Shown piece after piece: positions 50,601 to 58,772 of a stretch of DNA of 64,000 nucleotides (position 1 is the first letter of the stretch; every line of letters starts with the position of its first letter). The DNA comes from Amycolatopsis umgeniensis (GTDB taxonomy: Bacteria > Actinomycetota > Actinomycetes > Mycobacteriales > Pseudonocardiaceae): the NCBI RefSeq assembly GCF_014205155.1, contig NZ_JACHMX010000001.1, positions 5,394,001 to 5,458,000 on the forward strand, in the 5' to 3' direction. The translations under genes and the position numbers were made by a program. The notes under the pieces are model-generated. The model was not told the origin of the DNA, made no database searches, and saw only the letters and a program-made list of their open reading frames with translations.

Positions 50601-51425
50601 ATGAGTGAGACGGGAGCGCTCGACGCCGAGCGTCTGAGTGCCGCGCTGTCCGGCCGGTACGCCGCGATCCAGGTCGTGGCGAGCACCGGGTCCACCAACG
50701 CTGACCTGCGGGAAGCCGCCACGAAGGGGGCTGAAGACCGCACCGTGCTGATCGCCGAAGAGCAGACGGCCGGGGTCGGCCGCCGCGCCCGGCAGTGGTC
50801 CTCGCCGAAAGGCTCGGGCCTCTACGTCAGCGTCTTGCTGCGTCCGCGCGACGTCCCGTTCGCCAATTTGGGTTCACTTTCCGTGGTCGCGGGCCTCGCG
50901 GTCCGGGAGGTCGCCGCGAGCTTGGGTGTCGACGCCGTCCTCAAGTGGCCGAACGACGTCCTGGCCGGGCCGGATCGCGCCAAATGCGCGGGCATCCTGG
51001 CGGAGGCCGCCGCCGGTGAAGAGACCAGCGTGGTCCTCGGCATCGGCCTGAACGTGCTGCCGCTCGGCGAGAACGTCCCCGCCGGTCCCGGCGGCCTGCC
51101 CGCGACTTCCCTGGCCGAGCAGGGGGCGGACGAGACCGATCGCGCCGAGATCGCCGCGCGGCTGCTCACCGGTTTCGACGACCTCGAGCGCCGCTGGCGG
51201 CTCGCCGGCGGGTCGCTGGCCGAGGCGGGGTTGCTCGGGGACTACCGGCGGCATTGCGCCACGCTGGGACAGGACGTCGAGGTCCAGCTGCCCGACGGTT
51301 CGGCGCTGACCGGCCGCGCCGCCGACATCGATCCCGCCGGCCAACTCCAGGTCGACGTTCCCGGTGGTGAGCGGTACACGGTGTTCGCCGGAGACGTCGT
51401 CCACGTGCGGCCCGCCGGGTCCTGA
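50601..51425 (+). CDS. birA: Biotin--[acetyl-CoA carboxylase] ligase
   Basis: 274-residue ligase that activates biotin to biotinyl-AMP and attaches it to the BCCP lysine, here most likely Lys561 of the alpha chain at 21444. STNADLREAA at the N-terminus, the biotinyl-AMP loop (QTAGVGRRARQWSSPKGSGLYVSVLLRP; classic members have GRGRRGR), KWPNDVL, GIGLNV and a C-terminal SH3-like cap are visible. There is no N-terminal helix-turn-helix, so it does not act as a repressor. The birA then PH-protein order is standard in actinobacteria. Confidence 0.93.
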   Translation: MSETGALDAERLSAALSGRYAAIQVVASTGSTNADLREAATKGAEDRTVLIAEEQTAGVGRRARQWSSPKGSGLYVSVLLRPRDVPFANLGSLSVVAGLAVREVAASLGVDAVLKWPNDVLAGPDRAKCAGILAEAAAGEETSVVLGIGLNVLPLGENVPAGPGGLPATSLAEQGADETDRAEIAARLLTGFDDLERRWRLAGGSLAEAGLLGDYRRHCATLGQDVEVQLPDGSALTGRAADIDPAGQLQVDVPGGERYTVFAGDVVHVRPAGS

Positions 51426-51523
51426 TCGAGTGTGCCGTGAAATGCGGCGTCTCCTCTTCCGCCGGGACCGTTCGCCGGTACGGTGAGCTCACCAGCGCCG
51501 AACACACTTTGGGAGCGTCCGTC

Positions 51524-52108
51524 GTGGCCTATCCGGACGATTTGCTCAGCGAAAACGAGCACGTCGTGGTGCACAGTCACCCGCATTTCAAGATGCTGAT
51601 CTTCCCCTTCCTCGCGCTGATCGTCACGCTCGGCGTGGGCATCTGGCTGGGCATCCTGGCGAAGGACGCGACAGCCCCGTGGGACCTGATCTCGCTGATC
51701 GCGGTCGGCGCGGTCGGCCTGGGTCTCGTCGTCTGGCTCTTCCTGGCGCCGTTCGTCCGCTGGCGCACGACGCACTTCATCGTGACCACGGACAGGCTGA
51801 TCGCCCGCGAGGGCGTGCTCAAGCGGACCGGGATCGACATCCCGCTGTCGCGGATCAACAGCGTGCAGTTCGAGCACGGGCTCCTGGACCGCGTGTTCGG
51901 CTGCGGCACCCTGGTGATCGAGTCCGCGTCGGACGAACCGCTGAAGTTCGACGACATCCCCAAGGTCGAGCGCGTGCACACGGTCATCTACCGCGAAGTC
52001 AACGACAACCCGTATGACGACTTCGCGCCGCCCGCCCCGGGGGCGCCGCAGCAGACCGAGCCGCTTCCACCACAGGGGCACCCGCCGCGCGGAAACCGGC
52101 GCCGTTGA
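51524..52108 (+). CDS. PH-domain (bPH2/YdbS-like) membrane protein
   Basis: 194-residue membrane protein: two TM helices (MLIFPFLALIVTLGVGIWLGILA and LISLIAVGAVGLGLVVWLFLAPF) followed by a bacterial PH domain (RTTHFIVTTDRLIAREGVLKRTGIDIPLSRINSVQFEHGLLDRVFGCGTLVIES) and a Pro-rich cytoplasmic tail. GTG 51524 has GGGAG nine bases upstream and fits the family; the frame is open further upstream. The gene stop overlaps the HMG-CoA lyase start (TGATG). In mycobacteria (Rv3278c) it follows birA and precedes GtrA and purK genes. Confidence 0.88.
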   Translation: MAYPDDLLSENEHVVVHSHPHFKMLIFPFLALIVTLGVGIWLGILAKDATAPWDLISLIAVGAVGLGLVVWLFLAPFVRWRTTHFIVTTDRLIAREGVLKRTGIDIPLSRINSVQFEHGLLDRVFGCGTLVIESASDEPLKFDDIPKVERVHTVIYREVNDNPYDDFAPPAPGAPQQTEPLPPQGHPPRGNRRR

Positions 52109-53040
52109 TGGGCACGCGAGAGCTGGGGCTGCCCGATCGCGTCCCGTCCGCCGCCGCGCTGCCGGAGCGCGTGACGATCTGGGAGGTCGGCCCGCGGGAC
52201 GGTCTGCAGAACGAGAAGTCGATCGTTCCGGTCGGGGTGAAGCTCGAATTCCTGGACAAACTCGCCGATGCCGGGCTGACCACGCTCGAAGCGACCAGTT
52301 TCGTGAGCCCCAAATGGGTGCCGCAGCTGGCCGACGCCGAGCAGCTCCTGGCCGGGCTCGAAAAGCGTGAAGGCGTCCGGTACCCGGTGCTCGTCCCGAA
52401 CGAGCGCGGGCTGGACAGGGCGCTGGAGGCCGGGGTCTCGCATATCGCGATCTTCGCCAGCGCCACCGAGACCTTCGCCAAGAAGAACCTCAACTCGACG
52501 GTGGACGACCAGTTCGCGATGTTCGAACCCGTCGTGACCCGGGCGCGGGCCGAAGGTCTCGACGTCCGCGGGTACGTGTCGATGTGTTTCGGCGACCCGT
52601 GGGAGGGCGCCGTTCCGGCCACTCAGGTCGCCGGGGTGGGCAAACGGCTCCTGGACCTGGGCTGTTCGCAGCTTTCGCTCGGGGACACGATCGGCGTCGC
52701 CACCGCCGGCCAGGTCGAGGCACTGATCGGGCAGTTCTCCGACGTCGGCACCCTGGCCGTCCATTTCCACGACACGTACGGCCAGGCGCTCGCGAACACC
52801 TTGGCCGCCCTTCGCTGCGGTGTGTCCACTGTGGACTCGTCCGCCGGCGGGCTGGGCGGCTGCCCGTACGCCGAATCGGCCACCGGGAACCTCGCGACCG
52901 AGGATCTGGTCTGGATGCTCGACGGTCTCGGCGTCGAGACCGGTGTCGATCTCGACGCGCTGGTGGCGACGAGCAAGTGGATGGCGGGCAAGCTCGGCAG
53001 GCCGAGTCCGTCCCGGGTGGTCAACGCACTCGCGGGTTAG
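52108..53040 (+). CDS. Hydroxymethylglutaryl-CoA lyase
   Basis: 310-residue DRE-TIM metallolyase splitting 3-hydroxy-3-methylglutaryl-CoA into acetyl-CoA and acetoacetate, the last step of leucine degradation. Signature parts: VTIWEVGPRDGLQNEKSIV (acyl-CoA and metal binding), SFVSPKWVPQLADA, 'GDTIGVATAGQ', 'HFHDTYGQALANTLAAL' (metal-binding His pair), and the catalytic Cys252 in GGLGGCPYAESATGN. ATG 52108 overlaps the upstream stop (TGATG); a TTG one codon before is possible. Within this operon position other actinobacteria usually have purK, so its placement is unusual. Confidence 0.93.
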   Translation: MGTRELGLPDRVPSAAALPERVTIWEVGPRDGLQNEKSIVPVGVKLEFLDKLADAGLTTLEATSFVSPKWVPQLADAEQLLAGLEKREGVRYPVLVPNERGLDRALEAGVSHIAIFASATETFAKKNLNSTVDDQFAMFEPVVTRARAEGLDVRGYVSMCFGDPWEGAVPATQVAGVGKRLLDLGCSQLSLGDTIGVATAGQVEALIGQFSDVGTLAVHFHDTYGQALANTLAALRCGVSTVDSSAGGLGGCPYAESATGNLATEDLVWMLDGLGVETGVDLDALVATSKWMAGKLGRPSPSRVVNALAG

Positions 53041-53135
53041 CACCGACGGGAACACCGGTCGGCGCTAAGGTCGTAGCGCGTCCTGTCCGCTGCCTCCCCC
53101 TTCACGGTGGGATCGATTCCTTGGGGGGAGGTGCG

Positions 53136-53945
53136 GTGACCGATCCGAGCGAGGCCGGAACGGGCCCGATCCGGGTGCCTGTCCAGTACGACCCCCCGAC
53201 CACACCTCACGGTGTGCGCGCTCCGTACGCGCCTTCGCCGTGGCCGCCCGCGGTGGCACCGTTGCGAGTGCCCTTGCCACCGCCGCCCGTCGCCCCGCCG
53301 CCCATGGGCGCCTTGCGGACCGAACGCGAGAGCGTGATCGCGCTGTTTCTCGTGCACATGTTCCCCATCGGGCATCTCCCGGTGGCCATGGGCAAACCCG
53401 CGCGCCAGTTGCCGCTCCCCGGCGGCGGTTCCGGTCCGCAGGATCACCCCGAGGCGGACGTGCTGGACGATCTGGACGCGTTGTCGCACGTCAGTAGCGG
53501 GTTCCGGCGAGCCCCGACGACCCCGTCGGTCGTTCCCCCGCCGGAATTGACCAGGGGGCACGACCCGTGGGGCGGGGAGTCCCAAGAGGACTGGCGAGAG
53601 CGTTTCGTGGGCGAAACGAGCTATGTGTGGCCTCCCGGCGAGGGCGGGATCGACGCGGCGACACCGGTGATGCTCGAGGTGGGTACCCACCTCGACCGCT
53701 TCGGGGACCAGCACGGCCGGGTGTTCGCCGAAGACGCGACCTTGTATTCGATGCGCTCGGCACCGCCGGACCAGGTCGCCGCGTACCGGCGTTACCGCGT
53801 CGTCCGGCCGTTGCCGGTCTGGCGTTCGGTGACCGCCGAGTGGTTCGGCCAGCCCGGCGGCGGAGTGCGCTTCCGCGCGGTGCTGGGCGCCGATGAACTC
53901 GTCACGCTGGGCTTCCTGGCGGACGTCACGGGGGAGGTTCGGTGA
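53136..53945 (+). CDS. TNT-domain (DUF4237) NAD(P)+ glycohydrolase toxin candidate
   Basis: 269-residue protein. Residues 1-57 are Pro-rich; 61-95 form a conserved-looking hydrophobic patch (ESVIALFLVHMFPIGHLPVAMGKPARQLP). A linker follows, and residues ~160-262 match the TNT fold of Mycobacterium tuberculosis CpnT: ETSYVWPPGEGG (Tyr163), GTHLDRFGDQHGRVFAED (Asp187, Arg188), RSAPP, YRVVRPLPVW, and WFGQPGGGVRF (236-246). The TNT domain hydrolyses NAD+. Many relatives have Gln in the position of Arg245 (GGGxQY, from memory). There is no signal peptide or WXG motif. The GTG start has GGGGGGAGG upstream. The stop overlaps the small gene that follows. Confidence 0.8.
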   Translation: MTDPSEAGTGPIRVPVQYDPPTTPHGVRAPYAPSPWPPAVAPLRVPLPPPPVAPPPMGALRTERESVIALFLVHMFPIGHLPVAMGKPARQLPLPGGGSGPQDHPEADVLDDLDALSHVSSGFRRAPTTPSVVPPPELTRGHDPWGGESQEDWRERFVGETSYVWPPGEGGIDAATPVMLEVGTHLDRFGDQHGRVFAEDATLYSMRSAPPDQVAAYRRYRVVRPLPVWRSVTAEWFGQPGGGVRFRAVLGADELVTLGFLADVTGEVR

Positions 53946-54217
53946 ACACGGGGACGATCCTGCGGTGGCTGGCCGCGCTGGGCGTGCCGCCCGAGGTGGT
54001 CTCGGTCGGCGCGGAAACGGACAACGCCTGGTGCCTCATGCGCACCGAGGAGGAAGACGCCGAGCCCGCCTGGGAAGTGTTCTGGCGTGAGCAGGGCAAC
54101 CGGTACGACTGGGCACGGTTCACCAGCGAACAGGTCGCCTGCCACTACCTCTTCGGACGGCTTGCCTGGTCGCAGGTCGCCCGCGGCGCCGTCGGCCTCC
54201 TGCCCGGCGCGCAGTGA
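53942..54217 (+). CDS. Probable immunity protein for the TNT-like toxin
   Basis: 91-residue soluble acidic protein whose GTG start overlaps the toxin stop (GTGA). TILRWLAALGVPPEVVSVGAETDNAWCLMRTEEEDAEPAWEVFWREQGNRYDWARFTSEQVACHYLFGRLAW follows a pattern I recall for short actinobacterial proteins adjacent to TNT/DUF4237 genes: YCL-x-W-V-ERG-F-SE-AC-YL. Position, size and acidity fit an immunity factor, but it is much shorter than the CpnT immunity factor (about 180 residues), so it is a different family. No direct evidence of binding. Confidence 0.65.
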   Translation: MNTGTILRWLAALGVPPEVVSVGAETDNAWCLMRTEEEDAEPAWEVFWREQGNRYDWARFTSEQVACHYLFGRLAWSQVARGAVGLLPGAQ

Positions 54218-54220
54218 GCT

Positions 54221-55006
54221 TCAGCGCTTCAGGATGGCCAAAGCCTCGTCGTGGAGGAGGCCGTTCGTCGACAGGGCCGAGCCGTTGTCGTAGCGCGCTT
54301 CCCCGTTCAGATCGCTGAACCGGCCACCGGCTTCGGTGACCAGGACCTGGGCCGCGGCGACGTCCCAAGGGTTCACGATGCATTCGGCGACGATGTCGAG
54401 CGCGCCCTCGGCGATCAGGCAGTGCTGCCAGAAATCGCCGAAAGCGCGGCTTTCCCAGCACGCGTCGACGAGGTCGACGTACTTCTCCCGCGAGTGGTAC
54501 TCCACCCACGAGTTCAGGTCCGTTGTGGACAGATACGCGTCTTCGAGCGACGCGACCTTCGACACCGCGAGGCGACGTTCGCCCGCGGAGTCGCTCATCC
54601 AGGCGCCGTCCCCGGTGGCCGCCCACCAGCGGCGGCCGAGCAGCGGCGCGCTGATCAGGCCCACCACGGGCGTGCCGTCTTCGACCAGCGCGATCAGCGT
54701 CGCCCAGACCGGGACGCCGCGCAGGAAGTTCTTGGTCCCGTCGATCGGGTCGAGCACCCAGGCGCGGCCGGTCGCGGCTGAACCGCCGCGTTCCTCGCCG
54801 AGTACCTCGTCGTCCGGGCGTTCTGTGGCGAGGATCGCACGGATCGCGTCTTCGACCGCGGTGTCCGCGTCGGTGACCGGAGTCCGGTCCGGTTTGCGTT
54901 CCACGGCCAGGTCCAGCGCGCGGAACCGGGCGGTGGTGATGGCGTCGGCGGCGTCGGCCAGCCGGGTGGCGAGTTCCAGATCATTCTCGTAGCCAGGCAC
55001 GGTCAC
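54221..55006 (-). CDS. hisN: Histidinol-phosphate phosphatase, inositol monophosphatase family
   Basis: 261-residue Mg2+-dependent phosphatase of the IMPase superfamily: DTAVEDAIRAIL, EERGG (metal Glu), WVLDPIDGTKNFLRGVPVWATLIAL (metal Asp pair and Thr), and NPWDVAAAQVLVTEAGGRF (C-terminal metal Asp). The overall pattern and the 'EYHSREKYVDLVDACWESRAFGDFWQHCLIAEG' loop match actinobacterial HisN, which dephosphorylates L-histidinol phosphate; inositol-1-phosphatase is an alternative. GTG start, diverging from the response regulator gene by 36 bp. Confidence 0.88.
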   Translation of the reverse strand: MTVPGYENDLELATRLADAADAITTARFRALDLAVERKPDRTPVTDADTAVEDAIRAILATERPDDEVLGEERGGSAATGRAWVLDPIDGTKNFLRGVPVWATLIALVEDGTPVVGLISAPLLGRRWWAATGDGAWMSDSAGERRLAVSKVASLEDAYLSTTDLNSWVEYHSREKYVDLVDACWESRAFGDFWQHCLIAEGALDIVAECIVNPWDVAAAQVLVTEAGGRFSDLNGEARYDNGSALSTNGLLHDEALAILKR

Positions 55007-55042
55007 GATGCTTTCACGCCCGGCAGTCGTAGAGTTGGCCAG

Positions 55043-55753
55043 GTGAGCATGGTGCTACTCGCCGAGGACGACCCGGCCATCGCCGATCCCCTTTCGCGCG
55101 CTCTTCAGCGGGAGGGGTACGAGGTGCGTGTCGTCGGTGACGGCCCGGCCGCGCTCGACGCGACCGAAAGCGATCGCGTCGATCTCCTGGTCCTCGATCT
55201 CGGGCTGCCCGGGATGGACGGCCTCGAGGTGTGCCGGCGCCTGCGCGCCAGCGGGACCGAGGTGCCCGTGCTGATGCTCACCGCGCGCACCGACGAGGTC
55301 GACTTCGTGGTCGGGCTCGACGCCGGCGCCGACGACTACGTCGCCAAACCGTTCCGGCTCGCCGAACTGCTGGCCCGTATCCGGGCGCTGCTGCGGCGCC
55401 GGGCTCCCGAGGTGCTCGAAGCCGGGGGAGTGCGGATGGACCTCGGCGCCCGGATGGTCACCGTGGACCTGCACGAGGTGCAGCTGGCGAACAAGGAGTT
55501 CGAGCTGCTGCGCGTGCTGATGAGCCGCGCCGGTCAGGTGGTCAGCCGCGACGAAATCCTCGCCGAGGTGTGGAACGACCTCGAATCGAAGACCTCGAAG
55601 ACCCTCGACATGCACATGTCGTGGCTGCGCCGGAAGCTCAGCATCGCCGCCGACGAAGCGGCGGGCAGGGCGGGCAAACCCGGCGGGAACGGCGACGGGG
55701 AACGGCGCATCGCGACCGTCCGCGGCGTCGGCTTCCGCTTCAACGCGGAATAG
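55043..55753 (+). CDS. OmpR-family response regulator
   Basis: 236-residue regulator: receiver (VLLAEDDPAIADPLSRALQREGYEVRVV; phosphoacceptor in LLVLDLGLPGMDG near residue 52; MLTART and AKPFR switch residues) and a C-terminal winged helix (MVTVDLHEVQLANKEFELLRVLMSRAGQVVSRDEILAEVW ... KTLDMHMSWLRRKL ... RIATVRGVGFRF). GTG start. The histidine kinase gene begins 1 bp after the stop, forming a standard pair. Targets unknown. Confidence 0.93.
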   Translation: MSMVLLAEDDPAIADPLSRALQREGYEVRVVGDGPAALDATESDRVDLLVLDLGLPGMDGLEVCRRLRASGTEVPVLMLTARTDEVDFVVGLDAGADDYVAKPFRLAELLARIRALLRRRAPEVLEAGGVRMDLGARMVTVDLHEVQLANKEFELLRVLMSRAGQVVSRDEILAEVWNDLESKTSKTLDMHMSWLRRKLSIAADEAAGRAGKPGGNGDGERRIATVRGVGFRFNAE

Positions 55754-55754
55754 C

Positions 55755-57038
55755 ATGCGCCGTCGCATCCTCCTGGCGATCCTGCTCGCCGTCGCGGTCA
55801 CCGCGGCGGTGCTGGGCATCCCGCTCGGGATCACCGCCTGGCAGCTGGTCGAGAACCTCAACCGCGAGAACCTGGCTTCCTCGGCGCGCGGGATCGCGGC
55901 GACGCTGGACAACGAGATCGCCGTCGGCCAGCCGATCAACCTCGATCTGGTCCGGGTGGCCGTCCCGCAGGGCGGATTGCTGACGGTCCGCGCGCAGGGA
56001 CAGATCGAGAAGCGGTACGGCAGCGACCCCGGCTCCGACGTCGTGTCCGAACGGGCGCCGATCGCGTTGCACGGCGAGGTCGAGCTGGCCATGCCCGCCG
56101 GGCCGATGCGCACCCGCCAGACCCAGGTGACGCTGCTCGTGGTGCTGCTGGTCGTACTGTCGGTGGGCACCGGCACGGTGGTCGCGACCGTGACCGCGCG
56201 ACGGCTCGCGAAACCGCTGAGACACGTGGCCGATCGCGCGGTCAAACTCGGCGGCGGCGATTTCCGGCCGGATCCGAAGCGCTACGGCGTCGGCGAGCTC
56301 GACATGGTCGCCGAAGCGCTCGACGCGTCCGGCTCGGCGCTGGCGCAGCTCGTCCAGCGGGAACGTCAGCTCGTCGGCGATGTCTCCCACCAGCTGCGGA
56401 GCCGGTTGACCGCGTTGCAGCTGCGGCTCGAACCGCTCACGGTCCATCCCGATCAGGACGTCGTCGACGAGGCGAAGGCCGCGCAGGAACAGGCGGACCG
56501 GCTGGCGGAGGCTCTCGACGAGCTACTGGCCGCCGCGCGGGCGGCGCGCGAGGTCGGCGCGGAACCGGTGAATCTGCCCGAGGTGCTCCCCGCGGTTTCC
56601 GAGGAATGGCGACAGCTGCTTCGCGCCGAAGGCAGGCATCTGCGGCTTCGCGTCACCGATGGACTGAGGGTGCGGGCGACGCCGGGCCGGTTGCGCGAGG
56701 TCGTCAACGTCCTGCTCGACAACGCGTTGCGCCACGGCGCGGGAACGGTCACGCTCGCGGCGCGGCGCGGCGACACGGACGGCACCGTGGTCATCGAAGT
56801 CGCCGACACCGGTTCGGGGGTGCCCGAGGAGTTGGCGCCGCACATCTTCGAACGCGGGTTCTCCGGCGGCGGGTCGACCGGCGTCGGGCTCGCTCTCGCC
56901 CGTGCGCTCATCGAGGCCGACGGCGGACGGCTGGAGTTGTCGAGCAAACAGCCCGCGGTGTTCAGCCTCTTCCTGAAGGTCCCTCGGCCGGGCGATGTGG
57001 CCGAGGTGCGGTGGCCTGCCGAACGGGTCCCTCGGTAA
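55755..57038 (+). CDS. Sensor histidine kinase (HAMP, EnvZ/PhoR type)
   Basis: 427-residue kinase: TM1 (ILLAILLAVAVTAAVLGIPLGITAWQL), a ~75-residue extracellular sensor, TM2 (VTLLVVLLVVLSVGTGTVVATVTA), HAMP, HisKA with phospho-His in LVGDVSHQLRSRLTALQLRL, N-box (EVVNVLLDNALRHGAG), G1 (VADTGSGVPEEL) and F/G2 boxes (IFERGFSGGGSTGVGLALARALIEADGGRLEL). Partner of the OmpR regulator just upstream. Its small sensor domain shows no known fold by eye. Confidence 0.93.
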   Translation: MRRRILLAILLAVAVTAAVLGIPLGITAWQLVENLNRENLASSARGIAATLDNEIAVGQPINLDLVRVAVPQGGLLTVRAQGQIEKRYGSDPGSDVVSERAPIALHGEVELAMPAGPMRTRQTQVTLLVVLLVVLSVGTGTVVATVTARRLAKPLRHVADRAVKLGGGDFRPDPKRYGVGELDMVAEALDASGSALAQLVQRERQLVGDVSHQLRSRLTALQLRLEPLTVHPDQDVVDEAKAAQEQADRLAEALDELLAAARAAREVGAEPVNLPEVLPAVSEEWRQLLRAEGRHLRLRVTDGLRVRATPGRLREVVNVLLDNALRHGAGTVTLAARRGDTDGTVVIEVADTGSGVPEELAPHIFERGFSGGGSTGVGLALARALIEADGGRLELSSKQPAVFSLFLKVPRPGDVAEVRWPAERVPR

Positions 57039-57101
57039 GACCACCCGAAGGACCTCCCGTTCGGGCAGGGCGGCGGGAGCGCGCCGACCTACCGTCGGGG
57101 G

Positions 57102-57614
57102 GTGCATGCGACGGCGTTCCGGTACCGCCCACCGGTGAGTCCGGTGGCCGCGGCGACCGTGGAGATCGGCAAGGTGGCGATTTCCCTGCGGTTGTCCTTC
57201 GACGGGGCCCTGTACGCGTGCCGCCGTCCGCCCGGCGTGGTGGAGCGGATGGAGGCCGAGGCCCTGGACCTGCTCTCGAAGGGGCTGTTCGTCAGCGGGA
57301 TCGACACGCCGGTCGCGACCGTCACCGGAGAGGCGGGACACCGGTTCGTCCAGGAGAGCGCCGTGTTCGAACCACCGGACGGCTGGCTCTACCGGGGTAT
57401 GTGCGGGGTCGGAGCCCGCCGGAACGGGCTGAGCTTGACCGGCATCGTCGGTTATCGCCTCGAAGTCCGCGCGAGGTGGGCGAGGCGGGCAGGCGACTGC
57501 GGTCCGCCGGAGACCGCCGCCGAATGGTGCGAGCTCTTCGGCGGGCAGCTGGCCTCCATCGGAGGGGTGGTCCTGCGGCGGGCTTCGGTACTCAGTCTCG
57601 GTACTCCGCCGTGA
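57102..57614 (+). CDS. Hypothetical 170-residue protein
   Basis: Not recognised. Soluble, no signal or TM segment. Seen features: an N-terminal ATAFRYRPPVSPVAAATVEIGKVAISLRLSF, a basic-aromatic YACRRPPGVVERMEAEALDLLSKGLF, a Gly/Arg-rich middle (GMCGVGARRNGLSLTG) and a Cys in GDCGPPETAAEWCELFGG. GTG start after GGGGGG. It follows the kinase gene by 63 bp and overlaps the convergent DUF4255-like gene by 23 bp at its 3' end. Codon use looks normal for the window. Confidence 0.6.
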   Translation: MHATAFRYRPPVSPVAAATVEIGKVAISLRLSFDGALYACRRPPGVVERMEAEALDLLSKGLFVSGIDTPVATVTGEAGHRFVQESAVFEPPDGWLYRGMCGVGARRNGLSLTGIVGYRLEVRARWARRAGDCGPPETAAEWCELFGGQLASIGGVVLRRASVLSLGTPP

Positions 57615-58005
57615 CCGTGACGACGAACGCCGCGCGAGCGGGCAGGCCGAGGCTGACCCACAGCCCGGTCGGATCGGTCTTCCCGAGGGTCAGCCGTAGC
57701 GGCTGTTCGTCGACCATCAGGAATTCGGTGCCGAGCAGCACCCGCAGCGATCGGTCGAGCAGGTTGTGCTCGTCACGGACCTTGTCCGCCCGTGCGGTGA
57801 CCAGGTACGACAGCTCGCAGCGCTTCGCCCGCACGGCGCCGGTTCCCGGACCGGCGCCGTGCAGGGCGAAGAGGAACAGATCGACGCTCGACACCTGTGT
57901 TTCGGTCTGCCAGGTGGGTTTCGGCGGATCGAGCCGGACCACCGTCCCCTCCGGCAGATGAGGTGCGATGAGCAGGCACAAGGCCTCGTCGACCTGAGTG
58001 ATCAC
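57592..58005 (-). CDS. Pvc16/DUF4255-like protein, orphan tail-terminator candidate
   Basis: 137-residue protein whose pattern matches the N-terminal Pvc16 (DUF4255) domain of contractile injection systems: ITQVDEALCLLIAPHLPEGTVVRLDPPKPTW, QVSSVDLFLFALHG, CELSYLVTARADKVRDEHNLLDRSLRVLLGTEFL, and LWVSLGLPARAAFVVTVTAEYRD. Pvc16 caps the sheath-tube of phage-tail-like particles. No sheath, tube, baseplate or AAA+ gene is in the window, so it is either a relic, an early gene of a system outside the window, or a repurposed protein. It lies 4 bp downstream of a LuxR regulator gene on the same strand. Confidence 0.62.
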   Translation of the reverse strand: MITQVDEALCLLIAPHLPEGTVVRLDPPKPTWQTETQVSSVDLFLFALHGAGPGTGAVRAKRCELSYLVTARADKVRDEHNLLDRSLRVLLGTEFLMVDEQPLRLTLGKTDPTGLWVSLGLPARAAFVVTVTAEYRD

Positions 58006-58009
58006 GGTG

Positions 58010-58642
58010 TCAGATCAATCCCTCGCGCAGTGCGTAAGCCACCGCGTGCGAACGGTTCCGGAGCTGGAACCGGTTGGTCACGTCGTGCAGGATGCTCTTC
58101 ACCGTGCGCTGCGAATAGCAGAGCTGGTCGGCGATTTCCTGCGTCGAGAACCCCGACGCGACCAGTTTGAGCACCTCGGTTTCGCGGCTGCTCATGCCAC
58201 CGAAGTGCAGGCCACGCGGCTGCAGGACCTGACGCTGCAACCGGGAGACCCGGTGCAGCAACCTGCCGAGCAGATCGGGCGGGAGCGCCCCTTCACCTGC
58301 GGCGGCCGCCTTGATCAGCCGGACCAGGACGTCGGCGCCTGCCTCCGAACGGCGGGCGACCGCGCAGACGCCGTGCTCGATGGCGCTCAGGATCTCGTTG
58401 TCGTCGACTTCACCCGCGATGAGCACGATGCGGGTGAACCCCTGGTGGTGCAGTGCGGACAGCATCTGAGTCATCGCCTCGTCGAGGCGGTCGGTGACCA
58501 GGAGGGCCACCATGGTCGGGTCGGCCGCCTCCCCGTCCACCAGCCAGACGTCGTCACGGGAGCGGAGCGTCATGCAGACGCCGTTGTGCAAAATCGGATC
58601 GGTGGCGCGGACGACCACCGGTGTCCTGTTCGGTTCGAACAT
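58010..58642 (-). CDS. LuxR-type DNA-binding regulator with atypical receiver
   Basis: 210-residue regulator: C-terminal LuxR helix-turn-helix (GGMSSRETEVLKLVASGFSTQEIADQLCYSQRTVKSILHDVTNRFQLRNRSHAVAYALREGLI) and an N-terminal receiver-like domain (PVVVRATDPILHNGVCMTL) that lacks the usual paired acidic residues and clear phosphoacceptor Asp. It may be regulated by something other than phosphorylation. ATG 58642 has GGGAA upstream. Immediately upstream of the Pvc16-like gene, with which it probably shares a transcript. Confidence 0.85.
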   Translation of the reverse strand: MFEPNRTPVVVRATDPILHNGVCMTLRSRDDVWLVDGEAADPTMVALLVTDRLDEAMTQMLSALHHQGFTRIVLIAGEVDDNEILSAIEHGVCAVARRSEAGADVLVRLIKAAAAGEGALPPDLLGRLLHRVSRLQRQVLQPRGLHFGGMSSRETEVLKLVASGFSTQEIADQLCYSQRTVKSILHDVTNRFQLRNRSHAVAYALREGLI

Positions 58643-58772
58643 GTGATTCCCATTCCCCTCGAACGGTGCGAGGGCCCCACCCCTCGCACTACTCACCCTG
58701 CCGGGTGAGGTGTCCCGGGCGCATGGGACTCCGGTCCCGACATTGCCCGAAAAGCCGCCCCAAATGAGGTTT

